DNA of 64,000 bases from Fructilactobacillus hinvesii (GCF_024029435.1 NZ_CP097118.1:1302001-1366000), one strand, 5' to 3'; counted from the first letter of the stretch, positions 8,736 through 19,838 are shown. Notes: generated from the sequence alone by a model not told the origin. Numbers and translations are program-made.

Positions 8736-9632
8736 ATTTGATTCACCGATAATGCGAACTTCCGTTTCTAAGTGAATTCCCGTTTGGCGAAAAACCGTTG
8801 CTTGCACATGTTGAATCACGTGCAGGTAGTCAGTTGCCGTGGCGTGATCCACGTTAACAATAAAACCCGCGTGCTTCTTTGAAACTTCAGCACCACCAGC
8901 TCGATATCCCTGCAATCCTGCTTCGTGAATTAATTTTCCTGCGAAGTGACCCTTTGGTCGTTTAAAGACACTCCCACAGGACGGGTATTCAAGTGGCTGC
9001 TTGGACTTACGTAAGTAGTTTAAATGATTCATCTCGTGTTGAATCAAGCACTTGTTTCCGGGCCGCAATTTAAAGGTCGCAGCGAGGACAATTGCGTCCC
9101 GATCTTGAATCGAACTATGCCGATAGCCAAATTCTAGCTGATCATGCGACCAGACCTCAACCGTGTGCTCCTGCGTTAAAACGGTCGCAGATTCTAGCAC
9201 GTACTCGGTTTCACCTCCATAGGCACCCGCGTTCATAAAAACTCCGCCCCCAATGCTGCCCGGAATTCCCGCCGCAAACTCTAACCCGGTTAACCCGGCT
9301 TGTTGTGCCACCTTCGTGGTTTCAATGTAAGCAGCTCCGGCTTCAGCAAGAACCCGGTCTCCATCAACGTGAATAGCATGCATTGCCGTTAAAATAATGG
9401 TGAGCCCCCGAATTCCTCCATCCCGGACAATCAGGTTACTAGCGTTCCCCAACACGGTTACGGGCATGTGGAGCTGGTCGGCGTACTGCACCAATTCTTC
9501 CACCTGTTGATCAGTTTCTGGAAAGGCCAAAAAGTCAGCTGGTCCACCAGTCTTAGTCCAGGAATAGTGGGCTAATGGTTCGTGCTTTAAAATTTTAAAA
9601 TCGGTAAATTTAGTGGTTAAATCAACTGTCAT
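8733..9632 (-). CDS. murB: UDP-N-acetylenolpyruvoylglucosamine reductase
   Basis: FAD-dependent enzyme that reduces UDP-GlcNAc-enolpyruvate to UDP-MurNAc in peptidoglycan synthesis. The 299 residues fit the shorter type IIa MurB. The FAD-binding domain shows TKTGGPAD (about 30), LGNASNLIV (about 62) and [20 protein letters not shown] (about 122). The C-terminal domain has [11 protein letters not shown] (catalytic Ser region near 220) and HAGFIVN. An ATG with an AAAGGAAAA site and an extended -10 (TGTTAGAAT) precede it. Confidence 0.97.
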   Translation of the reverse strand: MTVDLTTKFTDFKILKHEPLAHYSWTKTGGPADFLAFPETDQQVEELVQYADQLHMPVTVLGNASNLIVRDGGIRGLTIILTAMHAIHVDGDRVLAEAGAAYIETTKVAQQAGLTGLEFAAGIPGSIGGGVFMNAGAYGGETEYVLESATVLTQEHTVEVWSHDQLEFGYRHSSIQDRDAIVLAATFKLRPGNKCLIQHEMNHLNYLRKSKQPLEYPSCGSVFKRPKGHFAGKLIHEAGLQGYRAGGAEVSKKHAGFIVNVDHATATDYLHVIQHVQATVFRQTGIHLETEVRIIGESN

Positions 9633-9663
9633 CGTCCTGTTTTCCTTTCAGTCATCTTTCTCC

Positions 9664-9709
9664 ATTCTAACACGCTGGTCAGGTGAAAACTACGCAAAAA
9701 TGGTATACT
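9664..9709. promoter_or_regulatory. Divergent extended -10 promoters for murB and the exonuclease gene
   Basis: Minus strand: TGTTAGAAT with TAGAAT at 9664-9669, serving murB. Plus strand: TGGTATACT with TATACT at 9704-9709, serving the DnaQ-like gene at 9754. Neither has a strong -35. Confidence 0.5.
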
Positions 9710-9753
9710 AAAATCATTGAAACAGCGAGATAACAAGCATAAGGAGAGGTTGC

Positions 9754-10287
9754 ATGAACTTTATTGCCATTGATTTTGAAACCGCGGCGAGTCAACGCGC
9801 GAGCGCTTGTTCCGTAGCCCTCACCGTTGTTAGAGACAATCAGGTCGTGGACGAATTTTATTCCTTAATTAATCCTGAGACGTCCTTTAACTGGCGTAAC
9901 GTCCAGGTTCATGGAATTCACCAGCGCGACGTTCAACAGGCCCCAACGTTTCCCGCCATCTGGGAAATTATCAAACCCTTCTTCAAGCCCCATCGATTGG
10001 TAATTGCCCATAACAACCGGTTTGACAATAGCGTTTTAAAAAAGAGTATCGAACGGTATGGGCTTTTAGTGCCCCATTATCAAACCTTGGATACCGTTAA
10101 GACTGCCAAACAATTCTATCCAGAATTTCCTAACCATAAGCTAAACACCGTCAGTGAGCGGCTGGGCATTACCCTCAATCACCACCATAATGCCCTTGAC
10201 GACAGCCGCGCCTGTGCCCAAATTTTACTAACCGAACGGAAACAATTTGGAAGTGCCGCGCTACAACCATTCATAACCAACGTTTAA
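9754..10287 (+). CDS. DnaQ-like DEDDh 3'-5' exonuclease
   Basis: A 177-residue stand-alone exonuclease of the DNA polymerase III epsilon superfamily. The DEDDh active site is complete: Asp and Glu in IAIDFET (residues 5-11), Asp in AHNNRFD (about 86-92), and the final His/Asp pair in HHNALDDSRA (around 147-156). It lacks any polymerase-binding or BRCT extension, so it is probably a proofreading-like or nucleotide-clearing nuclease rather than the replicative epsilon subunit. The promoter at 9704 is its own and a bidirectional terminator follows. Confidence 0.9.
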   Translation: MNFIAIDFETAASQRASACSVALTVVRDNQVVDEFYSLINPETSFNWRNVQVHGIHQRDVQQAPTFPAIWEIIKPFFKPHRLVIAHNNRFDNSVLKKSIERYGLLVPHYQTLDTVKTAKQFYPEFPNHKLNTVSERLGITLNHHHNALDDSRACAQILLTERKQFGSAALQPFITNV

Positions 10288-10300
10288 CCAACGACAAACT

Positions 10301-10354
10301 AAAAACGATCATCCGCCATTCCCCTAATCAGAGTAATTACGAATGATCGTTTTT
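10301..10354. terminator. Bidirectional terminator
   Basis: AAAAACGATCAT (10301-10312) pairs with ATGATCGTTTTT (10343-10354), with the converging exonuclease and acetyltransferase genes on either side. Confidence 0.75.
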
Positions 10355-10356
10355 GC

Positions 10357-10827
10357 TTATTTCCTCCGGTGCATGGTGATTAGCGTCTCTGTAGTAGCAG
10401 TCGTTTGAAATCCTGCCTGGTGGTAAAGGTGTTGCGCCCGGGTATTACTAGGTTTAACCGTTAAGACTAACTCGGATAACTGACTCTGAGTTTCAAACCA
10501 GTCCAAGGCCATCTCTAAAAGTGCACTACCTAAGCCCAAGCCCTGGTAGGCATTCAAAACAGCAATCCCGAGCTCCCCAGTGATTGAACTAGTTTGGGTA
10601 ATCGTGACTAGTCCGATCAACTCGGCTCCAAGCGCTGCCACGACCACCAAGTTCGTGCCAGAGGCGTTTAATCGTTCTAAAGCAGCCGCTTCCGCTGCCG
10701 GGGTCTGGTGGTCTAGATTATCATCAACCGTGATTAACTTAGTTTCATGTCGAAGCTGGGCAACCAAGGTTAATAACGCAGTCGCATCAGTAGCGCGAGC
10801 AGCCCGTAATTGTACTTCATCACTCAT
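10357..10827 (-). CDS. GNAT-family N-acetyltransferase
   Basis: A 156-residue single-domain GNAT enzyme. The acetyl-CoA pyrophosphate loop is visible as YQGLGLGSALL (around residue 92). The C-terminal motif NTRAQHLYHQAGF (around 127) is typical of small-molecule or protein acetyltransferases. The substrate cannot be predicted. Its start overlaps the tsaE stop by eight bases, making it the last gene of ung-pta-tsaE-GNAT. It is not the RimI homologue, which lies at 54.5 kb in the tsaB-tsaD cluster. Confidence 0.9.
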   Translation of the reverse strand: MSDEVQLRAARATDATALLTLVAQLRHETKLITVDDNLDHQTPAAEAAALERLNASGTNLVVVAALGAELIGLVTITQTSSITGELGIAVLNAYQGLGLGSALLEMALDWFETQSQLSELVLTVKPSNTRAQHLYHQAGFQTTATTETLITMHRRK

Positions 10828-11296
10828 GAGGCAGCTCCAGCTTTGTGAGTAACGTTACAAAGCGGTCGCCATGCGCCCGTAACGTTACATGCCGATAATC
10901 AGGAGCAATATCATCCTGCCGATCAATTTGAATTCGTAGGTAATCCGTCGGCAGCTCCTGGGCTGCAAATTGCGACCACTCCACAACACTAACTCCGTCG
11001 CTATCAAAGTATTCGTCCAGGCCTAAATCGGCGGCCCCACCGGTCTCAAGCCGGTAAACATCCATGTGGTAGAGGGGCAATCGCCCTGATTGATATTCGC
11101 GAATGATGGGGAAACTCGGACTTTTCACCGTTTGCTTAATTCCGAGTCCCCGAGCAATTCCCTTGGTCAGCGTTGTTTTACCGGCTCCGAGGTCTCCATC
11201 CAGCAGGATCACGTCCCCTGCTTGCAACTGCTCAGCTAGTTTCCGACCCAATGCCTCCGTTGCTGCCGGCGTGGTGAGCGTTCCTTCCTTTTTCAT
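10820..11296 (-). CDS. tsaE: tRNA t6A synthesis ATPase TsaE
   Basis: P-loop ATPase that drives turnover of the TsaB-TsaD complex making N6-threonylcarbamoyladenosine at position 37 of ANN-decoding tRNAs. Walker A is GDLGAGKTTLT (about residues 35-45). Conserved YHMDVYRL (about 75) and VVEWSQF (about 105) are family landmarks. I chose the ATG at 11296; an in-frame TTG two codons earlier (11302) is possible because no clear ribosome binding site distinguishes them. Its start is just behind the pta stop, suggesting coupling. tsaB and tsaD are at 53.4-55.8 kb. Confidence 0.93.
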   Translation of the reverse strand: MKKEGTLTTPAATEALGRKLAEQLQAGDVILLDGDLGAGKTTLTKGIARGLGIKQTVKSPSFPIIREYQSGRLPLYHMDVYRLETGGAADLGLDEYFDSDGVSVVEWSQFAAQELPTDYLRIQIDRQDDIAPDYRHVTLRAHGDRFVTLLTKLELPHE

Positions 11297-11304
11297 GGGC
11301 AATC

Positions 11305-12279
11305 TTATAAGGCTTGAGTAGCCGTGATAATGGCTACCTTGTAAACATCAACGGCATTGCAACCGCGAGAAAGGTCAGAAACCGGTTTGTTAAGCCCCTG
11401 TAAAATTGGTCCAATGGCTTCAAATTCCCCCAGTCGTTGGGCAATCTTGTAACCAATGTTACCGGATTGGAGATCGGGGAACACAAAGACGGTGGCACCT
11501 CCAGCAACAGCTGAATCAGGCGCTTTGGCTTTTGCAACGGCTGGAACAAGGGCAGCATCAAACTGCAATTCTCCGTCTAACGGCAGATCTGGATTTTGTT
11601 GCTGTGCAATTTCGGTAGCTTTTTGCACCTTTTCTACTTCGGCTCCCTTGGCTGAACCTTTCGTTGAAAAGCTAAGCATTGCTACTTTAGGATCAACGTC
11701 AAACAACTGAGCCGTCTTGGCACTTTCCAGGGCAATTTCAGCTAGCTGATCTTCGTTGGGGTTAATGTTAATCGCACAGTCTGCGAAAATAAAGCGGGCA
11801 TCCGCTTTTTGCATAATGAATGCGCTACTAATCAAGTTTACATCCGGTTTAGTTTTGATAATTTGGAGGGCTGGTCTAATTGTGTCTCCAGTAGGATGAA
11901 TGGCCCCAGAGACCATTCCGTCTGCTTGTCCCATGTAGACCATCGTGGTTCCAAAGTAGTTTGGATCCTTTAACCATTCTAGAGCCTCCATTGCAGAGGT
12001 TTTACCTCCCCGGCGGTCCACGATGGCTTGCACCATGGCTTCGGTTTGTTCACTATCGATGTTTTGGTAATCCAAAATTTCCACGTCATCAAGGTTTACA
12101 TTCACCTTGCGAGCGCTTGCCGTGACCTCTGCTTCGGTTCCCAATAAAATGGGTTTAACTAAATCCTCTTCCTGTAAACGGTGCGCAGCGCTGATAATCC
12201 GTTCGTCCGTTCCTTCTGGAAAAACAATTCGCGTCCCTTGTCCCTTAATTTTAGCAGTTAAACTTGCAAATAAATCCAT
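11305..12279 (-). CDS. pta: Phosphate acetyltransferase
   Basis: Interconverts acetyl-CoA and acetyl phosphate. In heterofermentative lactobacilli this links phosphoketolase-derived acetyl phosphate to acetyl-CoA and ethanol or acetate. The 324 residues are the short PTA type without the N-terminal DRTGG domain. Landmarks are RIVFPEGTDERI (about 17), GMVSGAIHPTGDTIRPALQ (about 130) and GNIGYKIAQRLG near the C-terminus. An AGGAGG ribosome binding site is present. It lies between ung and tsaE in a tight operon. Confidence 0.97.
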   Translation of the reverse strand: MDLFASLTAKIKGQGTRIVFPEGTDERIISAAHRLQEEDLVKPILLGTEAEVTASARKVNVNLDDVEILDYQNIDSEQTEAMVQAIVDRRGGKTSAMEALEWLKDPNYFGTTMVYMGQADGMVSGAIHPTGDTIRPALQIIKTKPDVNLISSAFIMQKADARFIFADCAININPNEDQLAEIALESAKTAQLFDVDPKVAMLSFSTKGSAKGAEVEKVQKATEIAQQQNPDLPLDGELQFDAALVPAVAKAKAPDSAVAGGATVFVFPDLQSGNIGYKIAQRLGEFEAIGPILQGLNKPVSDLSRGCNAVDVYKVAIITATQAL

Positions 12280-12288
12280 GGCGACCTC

Positions 12289-12981
12289 CTAATTTGTCAT
12301 TGTTACGTGTTCAGGTAATTGCCAATCAATCGGGGCTTCTCCCATGGCTGTTAGTGCCGCATTGGTTTTTGAAAATGGTCGCGAACCAAAGAAGCCACGA
12401 TTGGCAGACAGCGGACTGGGATGAGCAGATTGAATCACAACGTTGGTTTCCTGATCAATCAGCTTGATTTTATTACGCGCTGAGCGACCCCACAAAATGA
12501 AAACAACTGGTTCTGGACGTTCAGATAGTTTTTGAATCGCATAGTCCGTCAGTTGTTCCCAACCGTGACCCTGGTGTGAAAACGCCTGACCGTCACGGAC
12601 GGTCAACACCGAGTTGAGGAGTAAGACCCCTTGATCGGCCCAGTGCTTCAAATAGCCATGATTCACTGGTTTAATCCCCAAATCGTTTTCTAATTCTTTA
12701 TAAATGTTGCGTAACGACGGGGGGACAGCAACGTTTGGTTCCACCGCAAAACTCAATCCAATGGCCTGATGTGGTCCATGGTATGGATCTTGGCCCAAAA
12801 TAACCACTTTCGTTTCTGAAAATGGCGTCCACTCAAAGGCCTGAAAAATACGTTGCATGGCCGGATAAATGGTCTGGGTCTGGTATTCATGTACCAAAAA
12901 CTGACGTAATTGCTGGTAGTAAGGCTTTTGAAATTCCGGCTCCAGGACCGGCCACCAGTCGTTATCAATAAACCGTTTCAT
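12289..12981 (-). CDS. ung: Uracil-DNA glycosylase, family 1
   Basis: Removes uracil from DNA in base excision repair. The 230 residues are full length. The water-activating loop GQDPYHGP (about residues 63-70) holds the catalytic Asp. The leucine intercalation motif [13 protein letters not shown] (about 187) holds the catalytic His. [12 protein letters not shown] and FILWGRSA are also present. First gene of the ung-pta-tsaE operon, expressed from an extended -10 promoter that abuts the smpB terminator. Confidence 0.98.
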   Translation of the reverse strand: MKRFIDNDWWPVLEPEFQKPYYQQLRQFLVHEYQTQTIYPAMQRIFQAFEWTPFSETKVVILGQDPYHGPHQAIGLSFAVEPNVAVPPSLRNIYKELENDLGIKPVNHGYLKHWADQGVLLLNSVLTVRDGQAFSHQGHGWEQLTDYAIQKLSERPEPVVFILWGRSARNKIKLIDQETNVVIQSAHPSPLSANRGFFGSRPFSKTNAALTAMGEAPIDWQLPEHVTMTN

Positions 12982-13011
12982 GTCTGCTCTTTCCTCCCAT
13001 CCTGCACCTTC

Positions 13012-13020
13012 ATTATAACA
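13012..13020 (-). promoter_or_regulatory. Extended -10 promoter of ung operon
   Basis: TGTTATAAT, with TATAAT at 13012-13017. The -35 region would fall inside the preceding smpB terminator hairpin, so promoter and terminator are fused. Confidence 0.55.
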
Positions 13021-13046
13021 AAAAAAAGAACGGTCACCCGTTCTTT
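13020..13046 (-). terminator. Intrinsic terminator after smpB
   Basis: Stem AAAGAACGG/CCGTTCTTT with a short loop and a T-run of eight. The smpB stop codon TAA lies inside the rising arm. Confidence 0.8.
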
Positions 13047-13518
13047 AATAATGTTTCATCACCCGATCAATTTGCCGTTGCTGATCGCGGCGCTTGATGG
13101 CTTCTCGTTTGTCATAGCTATGTTTCCCTTTGGCCACTCCAATTAAGACCTTGGCAAAGTTATGCTTCAAATACATCTTAAGGGGGACCACCGTTACTCC
13201 CTTAGTTTGCACAGCATCCTCAAGGTGTTTAATCTCCTTTTTGTGCAACAATAACTTCCGGTTGCGCAACGGATCGTGATTAAATTGATTCCCCTCGGTG
13301 TACTCATTAATGTGGACGTTCATCAGGTAGGCTTCCCCGTTGCGAATGGAAACGAAACCATCCTTCAGGTTGACCCGGCGCTCACGGACCGATTTAATTT
13401 CCGTTCCCGTGAGTACCAATCCCGCTTCGTACGTCTGTTCAATGAAATAATCGTGGCGGGCCTTGCGGTTCGTAGCCACCGCGTTATCAGTTTGGGGCTT
13501 CCGTTTCGTATGCGCCAT
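13045..13518 (-). CDS. smpB: SsrA-binding protein SmpB
   Basis: Binds tmRNA and delivers it to stalled ribosomes for trans-translation. The 157 residues contain the OB-fold core with [29 protein letters not shown] (given here as landmarks ARHDYFI and [10 protein letters not shown]), LKDGFVSI and the basic C-terminal tail rich in Lys/Arg that mimics a codon-anticodon helix. I chose the second ATG (MAHTKRK) because AAGGA is nine bases upstream; the ATG two codons earlier is too close to it. It follows rnr by 12 bases, a widely conserved pairing, since RNase R degrades non-stop mRNA. Confidence 0.96.
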   Translation of the reverse strand: MAHTKRKPQTDNAVATNRKARHDYFIEQTYEAGLVLTGTEIKSVRERRVNLKDGFVSIRNGEAYLMNVHINEYTEGNQFNHDPLRNRKLLLHKKEIKHLEDAVQTKGVTVVPLKMYLKHNFAKVLIGVAKGKHSYDKREAIKRRDQQRQIDRVMKHY

Positions 13519-13530
13519 TTGCATCAGTCC

Positions 13531-15870
13531 TTATTTTCGTTTCTGAATTGTAAATTGGTGTTTATGATCCTGCTTCTGATTGGGCTTTTGATTGTTGTGA
13601 TTGCGGTGTTGGTTAGAACCATTACGATTTCCTGGACGCCGACTATCATTGTTATACCGCCGTTTTTGGTTACTGTGATGTGCTCGTTTAGGTAGCAGCT
13701 CACTGGTAGGCGTTTTTTCTGGATCAACGATTTCAAAGTCGACCGTACTCTGATCCACGTCAACTCCCACACACTTGACCCGCACGTCTTGACCAATCTT
13801 AAAGGTCCGTTTTGTATTCCGACCCACGAGCGCCATGTATTTTTCCACGTATTCGTAATAGTCATCGGTCATCCGGCTGATGTGAACCAGTCCTTCGACC
13901 GTATTTGGCAACTCAATGAAGGCCCCAAATTTCAACACGGAGCTCACTACCCCATCAAATTCTTCGCCAATCTTGTTGCTCATGTACTCAGCTTTCATCA
14001 TGGCATCAACGTCACGTTCCGTATCTACGGCCCGCCGTTCCGTTTCAGAAGCATGCACGGCAATATCGCTTACCACGTCAGCATAAGTTTGCTTAGTTTG
14101 GTCATTAATGCCGTGGTCTTCATAGTAATGAATCAAGCGGTGAATAAACATATCAGGGTACCGACGAATTGGGGAAGTAAAGTGCGTGTAATACTTAGCT
14201 CCCAACCCAAAGTGCCCAACACACTTTTCATTATACTTAGCCTGTTGCATGCTCCGCAACAGCATCACGGAAACCACGGCTTCTTCGGGTTTTCCTTCGA
14301 CCTTGGTCAAAATGTTTTGCAACGTCTTCGGTTGTAAGTGATCCGGATCGGCTTTGACGTTAATTCCAAAGGCCGTTAAGAATTCAAAGAAGTCCTTAAT
14401 CCTGGTTGGATCTGGATTTTCGTGAATTCGGTAGATGAACGGAACCTTTGACTTATGGTAAGTCTCTGCCACCGTTTCGTTAGCAGCTAGCATGAATGAT
14501 TCAATTAACCGTTCGGCCGTTCCCCGGGTCCGAACTTGAATGTCAATCGGGTGCCCGGCTTCGTCTACGATAATTTTAGCTTCATCATCAGCAAAATCGA
14601 TTGCGCCCCGGCGCCGCCGCGCCTTGTACAGAATCTGGTGCAACTCGTTCATGGTTTCAAACATCGGCACCAAACCAGCGTAGTGCGCCCGGGTTTCTGG
14701 ATCATGATTTTCCAAAATCTCGTTAACAGCGTTGTAGGTCATGCGCGCCGCGGACTTCATTACACTAGGGTGAATCCGGGATTTAATGACCCGCCCCTGG
14801 GGTGTAATTTCCATTTCACAACTCATACACAACCGGAGTTCGCCCTCGTTTAGAGAACAAATTCCGTTTGATAAACGACGGGGCAGCATAGGAATAACCC
14901 GGTCAGTTAAGTAAACGGAAGTCCCCCGCTTGTAGGCTTCTTCGTCTAACAAGCTCCCAGGTTTTACGTAGTGACTCACGTCTGCGATGTGAACCCCTAA
15001 GTGATAATTCCCATTAGGTAACTTCCAGGCGGTTACGGCATCATCCAAGTCCTTAGATTCTTCGGCATCAATCGTAACGAGATCCTGATCGGTAATGTCT
15101 TCGCGTCCTTTTGTTTCTTCGGGGAGCACGTGATCTGGAATTTCATCCGCAGCCTCAAGCACGTCCTCTGGAAATTGGGAAGGAACGTCATTCGCATAGA
15201 CAATTTGGAGAATATCAATTCCCGGATCATCAACACTCCCGATCACCTGCTTGGCCACACCGACCATGTAATCTGGATGTTTAGCATTTGGATATTCGGT
15301 AATATCGGCCGTTATCACTTCTCCGGGCGTCGGGTGTAACCCTGCATCGGCTACGTAAAATTTCATTCCGGTTAATTTCTTGTCCCGGAGTTTTACCTGA
15401 CCAAGGTAGCCCAAGTCATCGTCAGTTTTTAAAAATTCACCCACCACGTGATCGTAGTGGTGATCAACAATTTCAACGACTTTTCCCTGGGGCCCTCGAT
15501 CGGAGTTCTTTTGGGATCCCTTGGTGATTTGCATCTGGACCTTATCCAGATTCATCGCTTTCATGGTGTCATCGGGAGCAATAAAGGCATCCGGCAACTG
15601 TTCGTCGTAGGCTACGAACCCAAATCCCTTCGGATTAGAGTGAAAAACCCCCTCGTGTGAGAGTTCTTGCGGGTTAATTTTGAAATTGCCGTCGTTAGTC
15701 ACCACGACCACACGCGCCCGTTCTAATTCAGCTAGTTCTTGCACGATTAGTTTAAAGGCCGCTGAGCCATGGTAGCGGAGTTGATCCGCAATTTTTTCCA
15801 CGTCAAACTGTTCATTTGGATGCGTTTGGAGCAGTTCAGCGATTTCTTGTTGTAATTTATTATCTTGCAC
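13531..15870 (-). CDS. rnr: Ribonuclease R
   Basis: Processive 3'-5' exoribonuclease that clears structured and non-stop RNA, working with SmpB/tmRNA. The 779 residues show an N-terminal winged helix (1-60), cold-shock domains (about 65-230), the RNB catalytic domain with DAEESKDLDDAV (Asp cluster near 275), and an S1 domain (about 635-715). A low-complexity basic tail rich in Asn, His, Gln, Lys and Arg follows (about 725-779). The start is GTG with AGAGG eight bases upstream. It lies downstream of secG, separated by a terminator. Confidence 0.97.
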   Translation of the reverse strand: MQDNKLQQEIAELLQTHPNEQFDVEKIADQLRYHGSAAFKLIVQELAELERARVVVVTNDGNFKINPQELSHEGVFHSNPKGFGFVAYDEQLPDAFIAPDDTMKAMNLDKVQMQITKGSQKNSDRGPQGKVVEIVDHHYDHVVGEFLKTDDDLGYLGQVKLRDKKLTGMKFYVADAGLHPTPGEVITADITEYPNAKHPDYMVGVAKQVIGSVDDPGIDILQIVYANDVPSQFPEDVLEAADEIPDHVLPEETKGREDITDQDLVTIDAEESKDLDDAVTAWKLPNGNYHLGVHIADVSHYVKPGSLLDEEAYKRGTSVYLTDRVIPMLPRRLSNGICSLNEGELRLCMSCEMEITPQGRVIKSRIHPSVMKSAARMTYNAVNEILENHDPETRAHYAGLVPMFETMNELHQILYKARRRRGAIDFADDEAKIIVDEAGHPIDIQVRTRGTAERLIESFMLAANETVAETYHKSKVPFIYRIHENPDPTRIKDFFEFLTAFGINVKADPDHLQPKTLQNILTKVEGKPEEAVVSVMLLRSMQQAKYNEKCVGHFGLGAKYYTHFTSPIRRYPDMFIHRLIHYYEDHGINDQTKQTYADVVSDIAVHASETERRAVDTERDVDAMMKAEYMSNKIGEEFDGVVSSVLKFGAFIELPNTVEGLVHISRMTDDYYEYVEKYMALVGRNTKRTFKIGQDVRVKCVGVDVDQSTVDFEIVDPEKTPTSELLPKRAHHSNQKRRYNNDSRRPGNRNGSNQHRNHNNQKPNQKQDHKHQFTIQKRK

Positions 15871-15924
15871 GTTAATTTCCTCTTTTTTCTCTTACTTGCA
15901 CTGCTAGTCTAGCCGGAATTGTAT

Positions 15925-15957
15925 AAAAAAAGCCCCTGTAAGCAACAGGAGTTTTTT
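15925..15957 (-). terminator. Intrinsic terminator after secG
   Basis: Stem with CTCCTGT/ACAGGGG around TGCTT, followed by seven Ts on the minus strand. No clear separate promoter for rnr is seen beyond it, so rnr may be read through. Confidence 0.75.
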
Positions 15958-15959
15958 AA

Positions 15960-16196
15960 TTAATGTTGCGCAATCCACATTAAAACGAGGGCGATCGCAA
16001 AGAACAAAATTCCTAATCCCACCGTTACTTTTTGGATAAATGATTCAAAGCCCCGGGATTTTGATTCTGAAAATAGGTCGCTAGCCCCACCGGTAAATGA
16101 TGCCATGGCATCGTTATTCTTGGAAGGTTGCATTAACACGGCTACAATAATGAGCACGCTTACGATCCACAGGATAATCATCAATACATTAGTCAC
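15960..16196 (-). CDS. secG: Protein translocase subunit SecG
   Basis: Small subunit of the SecYEG channel. The 78 residues carry two membrane helices (about 3-21 and 55-75) joined by a loop with SFTGGASDLFSESKSRGFE, the conserved SecG hinge (key residues GGA and LF). I chose the GTG at 16196 because AGGAGG lies seven bases upstream; an upstream ATG (16223) has no ribosome binding site. Expressed from its own promoter, between eno and rnr. Confidence 0.95.
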   Translation of the reverse strand: MTNVLMIILWIVSVLIIVAVLMQPSKNNDAMASFTGGASDLFSESKSRGFESFIQKVTVGLGILFFAIALVLMWIAQH

Positions 16197-16245
16197 AAAA
16201 ATTCCTCCTAGACAGTTATTCACGGTCTAACAATTCATGTTTTCA

Positions 16246-16254
16246 ATTATAACA
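16246..16254 (-). promoter_or_regulatory. Extended -10 promoter of secG
   Basis: TGTTATAAT with TATAAT at 16246-16251; -35 weak. Confidence 0.55.
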
Positions 16255-16297
16255 CAACCACTCTAATGATTCTAACGTGGAGGAAACTTTTGCAAAA

Positions 16298-16329
16298 GAA
16301 AAAGCCGTTAGCAACCGCTAACGACTTTT
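16298..16329 (-). terminator. Intrinsic terminator after eno
   Basis: Stem GTCGTTAGC/GCTAACGGC around a short loop, followed by TTTTTCTTTT. Confidence 0.8.
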
Positions 16330-16339
16330 AAAGGGTAAT

Positions 16340-17686
<1,347 letters not shown>

Positions 17687-17704
17687 CTATTTCTATCCAC
17701 CTAA

Positions 17705-17733
17705 ATTTTACAGTTTTAAAAATCACTTTGCAA
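17705..17733 (-). promoter_or_regulatory. eno promoter
   Basis: -35 TTGCAA (17728-17733), 17-base spacer, -10 TAAAAT (17705-17710), in the 87-base gap after tpiA. This indicates eno can be transcribed independently of gap-pgk-tpiA. Confidence 0.65.
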
Positions 17734-17746
17734 ATGATTTCACCAA

Positions 17747-18505
17747 CTATTTTAAATGGTTAAAGTTAGCAAGCTTTGTAAATTCATCCGTAGTTAAACT
17801 AGCTTTCCCGGCCAGCACCCCGTCGATGTCTGGTTGTTTCATGAGTTCCCGAATGTTTTCGTGGTTAACACTACCACCGTATAAAATCCGAACCTGATTA
17901 GCAATTTGGTCAGAATAAATATCAGCAATGGTCTGCCGAATCAAATAACAACCTTCCTCAGCAGCATCGGCCGGAGCGGTATGTCCCGTTCCGATGGCCC
18001 AGCTTGGTTCGTAAGCAACCACTGCTTTTTTCACGTCATCAGCATCTAAACCACGAATAGCAGCCGTAACCTGGTTCACCATCCAGGAAATGTGATCCCC
18101 AATTTCATAGCGACCCATCGTTTCGTCACAACAGATAATCGGCAACATGTGGTTCCGGTAAACGGCATGAACCTTTTTATTCACAATTTCATCAGTTTCA
18201 TGAAAGTATTTGCGCCGTTCTGAATGACCCACAATGCTGTACTTGATGCCCATCTCACTTAGCGCCTTGGGACTCACCTCACCGGTATAAGCCCCTTCAT
18301 CTTCGTAAAAACAGTTTTCCGCAGCAACTAGTAACGGACTATGGTTGTGCTCCTGCATTGTTTGTAAAAACAACGGGGAGGCAGCCAGAACCGTTTCCAC
18401 CTCGCTACTAGGGGGTAACTCAGTTTGAATTTCATCAATAAACTGAGCGGCCTCCGCAAGCGATAAATTCATTTTCCAGTTACCACCAATAAAGGGAGTT
18501 CTCAT
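17747..18505 (-). CDS. tpiA: Triosephosphate isomerase
   Basis: Interconverts dihydroxyacetone phosphate and glyceraldehyde-3-phosphate. The 252 residues form a complete TIM barrel. Landmarks are GGNWKMN (Lys near 13), the electrophilic His in [10 protein letters not shown] (about 96) and catalytic Glu in [11 protein letters not shown] (about 168). LYGGSV and [10 protein letters not shown] form the phosphate-binding loops. The ATG at 18505 follows AGGAG at nine bases; an ATG eight codons earlier has no good site. It lies downstream of a strong pgk terminator. Confidence 0.97.
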   Translation of the reverse strand: MRTPFIGGNWKMNLSLAEAAQFIDEIQTELPPSSEVETVLAASPLFLQTMQEHNHSPLLVAAENCFYEDEGAYTGEVSPKALSEMGIKYSIVGHSERRKYFHETDEIVNKKVHAVYRNHMLPIICCDETMGRYEIGDHISWMVNQVTAAIRGLDADDVKKAVVAYEPSWAIGTGHTAPADAAEEGCYLIRQTIADIYSDQIANQVRILYGGSVNHENIRELMKQPDIDGVLAGKASLTTDEFTKLANFNHLK

Positions 18506-18536
18506 TTTCTCTTTCTCCTCTCGTTTCATTAGTTTA

Positions 18537-18565
18537 ATTTTAGCGGAAATCTCCCCAAATAACTA
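18537..18565 (-). promoter_or_regulatory. Possible tpiA promoter
   Basis: -10 TAAAAT (18537-18542) with a weak -35 TAGTTA (18560-18565) at 17 bases, between the pgk terminator and tpiA. Confidence 0.4.
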
Positions 18566-18580
18566 GCAATCTCTCCAAAG

Positions 18581-18616
18581 AAAAAAGACCGATGCTAAAT
18601 TGCACCGGTCTTTTTT
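18581..18616 (-). terminator. Intrinsic terminator after pgk
   Basis: 15-base arms AAAAAAGACCGATGC and GCACCGGTCTTTTTT (one wobble) around a six-base loop, five bases past the pgk stop. Confidence 0.85.
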
Positions 18617-18620
18617 GGAA

Positions 18621-19838
18621 TTAATCTTTATTTGAAACACAAGCAATTCCTGGTAAAGTCTTTCCTTCCAAGTATTCCAAGGAAGCTCCCCCACCAGTAG
18701 AGATGTGAGTTAACTTGTCAGCAACGCCGAGTTCTTTCACGGCAGCAGTTGAGTCTCCTCCACCAACGATGGTGGTAGCATCCTTCAAAGTCCCAAGGTA
18801 ACGACCAATTGCGAGCGTACCTTCGGCAAAGTTTGGCATTTCAAAGACACCCATTGGTCCGTTCCAAACCACCGTCTTAGCGTCCTTTAAGACGTCTTCA
18901 AACAGTTGAATTGATTTTGGTCCAATGTCTAAGGCCATCATGCCATCCGGAATTGAACCATCCACGACTTTGGTGTTGGCATCGTTTGCAAACTTGTCAG
19001 CACAAACGGAATCCACGGGCAGCACAATCTTGTCGCCACCCTTTTTCAGAATTTCTTTGGCAACGTCAATCTTGTCTTTTTCGACTAATGAGTTTCCAAC
19101 GCCAATTCCCTTAGCAGCGTAGAAAGTGTAGGTCATTCCCCCACCGATGATGATCTTATCGGCCTTATCTAAGAGGTGATCAATCACACCGATCTTATCG
19201 GAAACCTTAGCACCCCCTAAGATAGCTACGAATGGGTGTTTTGGATTATCAACCGCATTTCCTAAGAACTTGATTTCTTTTTCTAATAAGAAACCAGCGG
19301 CAACTGGCTTGCCAGCTTTTTCCATTGCCGTCGCAATTCCTACGTTAGAAGCATGGCTCCGGTGAGCAGTCCCGAAAGCATCGTTTACAAAAACGTCGCC
19401 AAGGGAAGCCCAGTATTCGCCAAGTTTAGGATCATTGCCAGATTCACGTTTAACCTGTTCGCCGTTAATGACATCTTGGTAACGAGTATTTTCAGCTAGT
19501 AGGACTTGCCCATCTTGCATGTTGTCGATGGCTTCTTCTAGTTGGGGTCCTTCGTTCACTGGAACAAAGGTTACTGGTTTCCCCAATAATTTGGATAACT
19601 TTTCTGCTACCGGACGTAATGATAATCCAGGCTTGTCATCTTCAGATTTAATCCGACCCAAGTGAGAGAACAAGATGGCTTTGCCACCGTGATCAATCAC
19701 GTATTTAATGGAAGGTAAAGCGGCTACGATTCGGTTATCGTCTCCAACTACACCATCTTTAATCGGCACGTTGAAATCAACCCGCATTAAGACTTTTTTA
19801 TCTTTGAGATCTAAATCATCAATGATTAATTTACTCAT
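18621..19838 (-). CDS. pgk: Phosphoglycerate kinase
   Basis: Transfers phosphate from 1,3-bisphosphoglycerate to ADP. The 405 residues are full length. Substrate-binding [11 protein letters not shown] (about 16), LFSHLGR (about 55), and nucleotide-binding [16 protein letters not shown] (about 197) and GGGDSTAAV (about 372) are all present. The ATG at 19838 (MSKLII) follows GAGGAGG; an upstream in-frame ATG would run through the gap terminator and is rejected. It lies downstream of gap but behind an internal terminator. Confidence 0.98.
   Translation of the reverse strand: MSKLIIDDLDLKDKKVLMRVDFNVPIKDGVVGDDNRIVAALPSIKYVIDHGGKAILFSHLGRIKSEDDKPGLSLRPVAEKLSKLLGKPVTFVPVNEGPQLEEAIDNMQDGQVLLAENTRYQDVINGEQVKRESGNDPKLGEYWASLGDVFVNDAFGTAHRSHASNVGIATAMEKAGKPVAAGFLLEKEIKFLGNAVDNPKHPFVAILGGAKVSDKIGVIDHLLDKADKIIIGGGMTYTFYAAKGIGVGNSLVEKDKIDVAKEILKKGGDKIVLPVDSVCADKFANDANTKVVDGSIPDGMMALDIGPKSIQLFEDVLKDAKTVVWNGPMGVFEMPNFAEGTLAIGRYLGTLKDATTIVGGGDSTAAVKELGVADKLTHISTGGGASLEYLEGKTLPGIACVSNKD

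Noticed and set aside
13789..14337. 182-codon open frame on the plus strand
   Set aside because: It lies antisense inside rnr, has no family features or ribosome binding site, and mirrors conserved RNase R codons.
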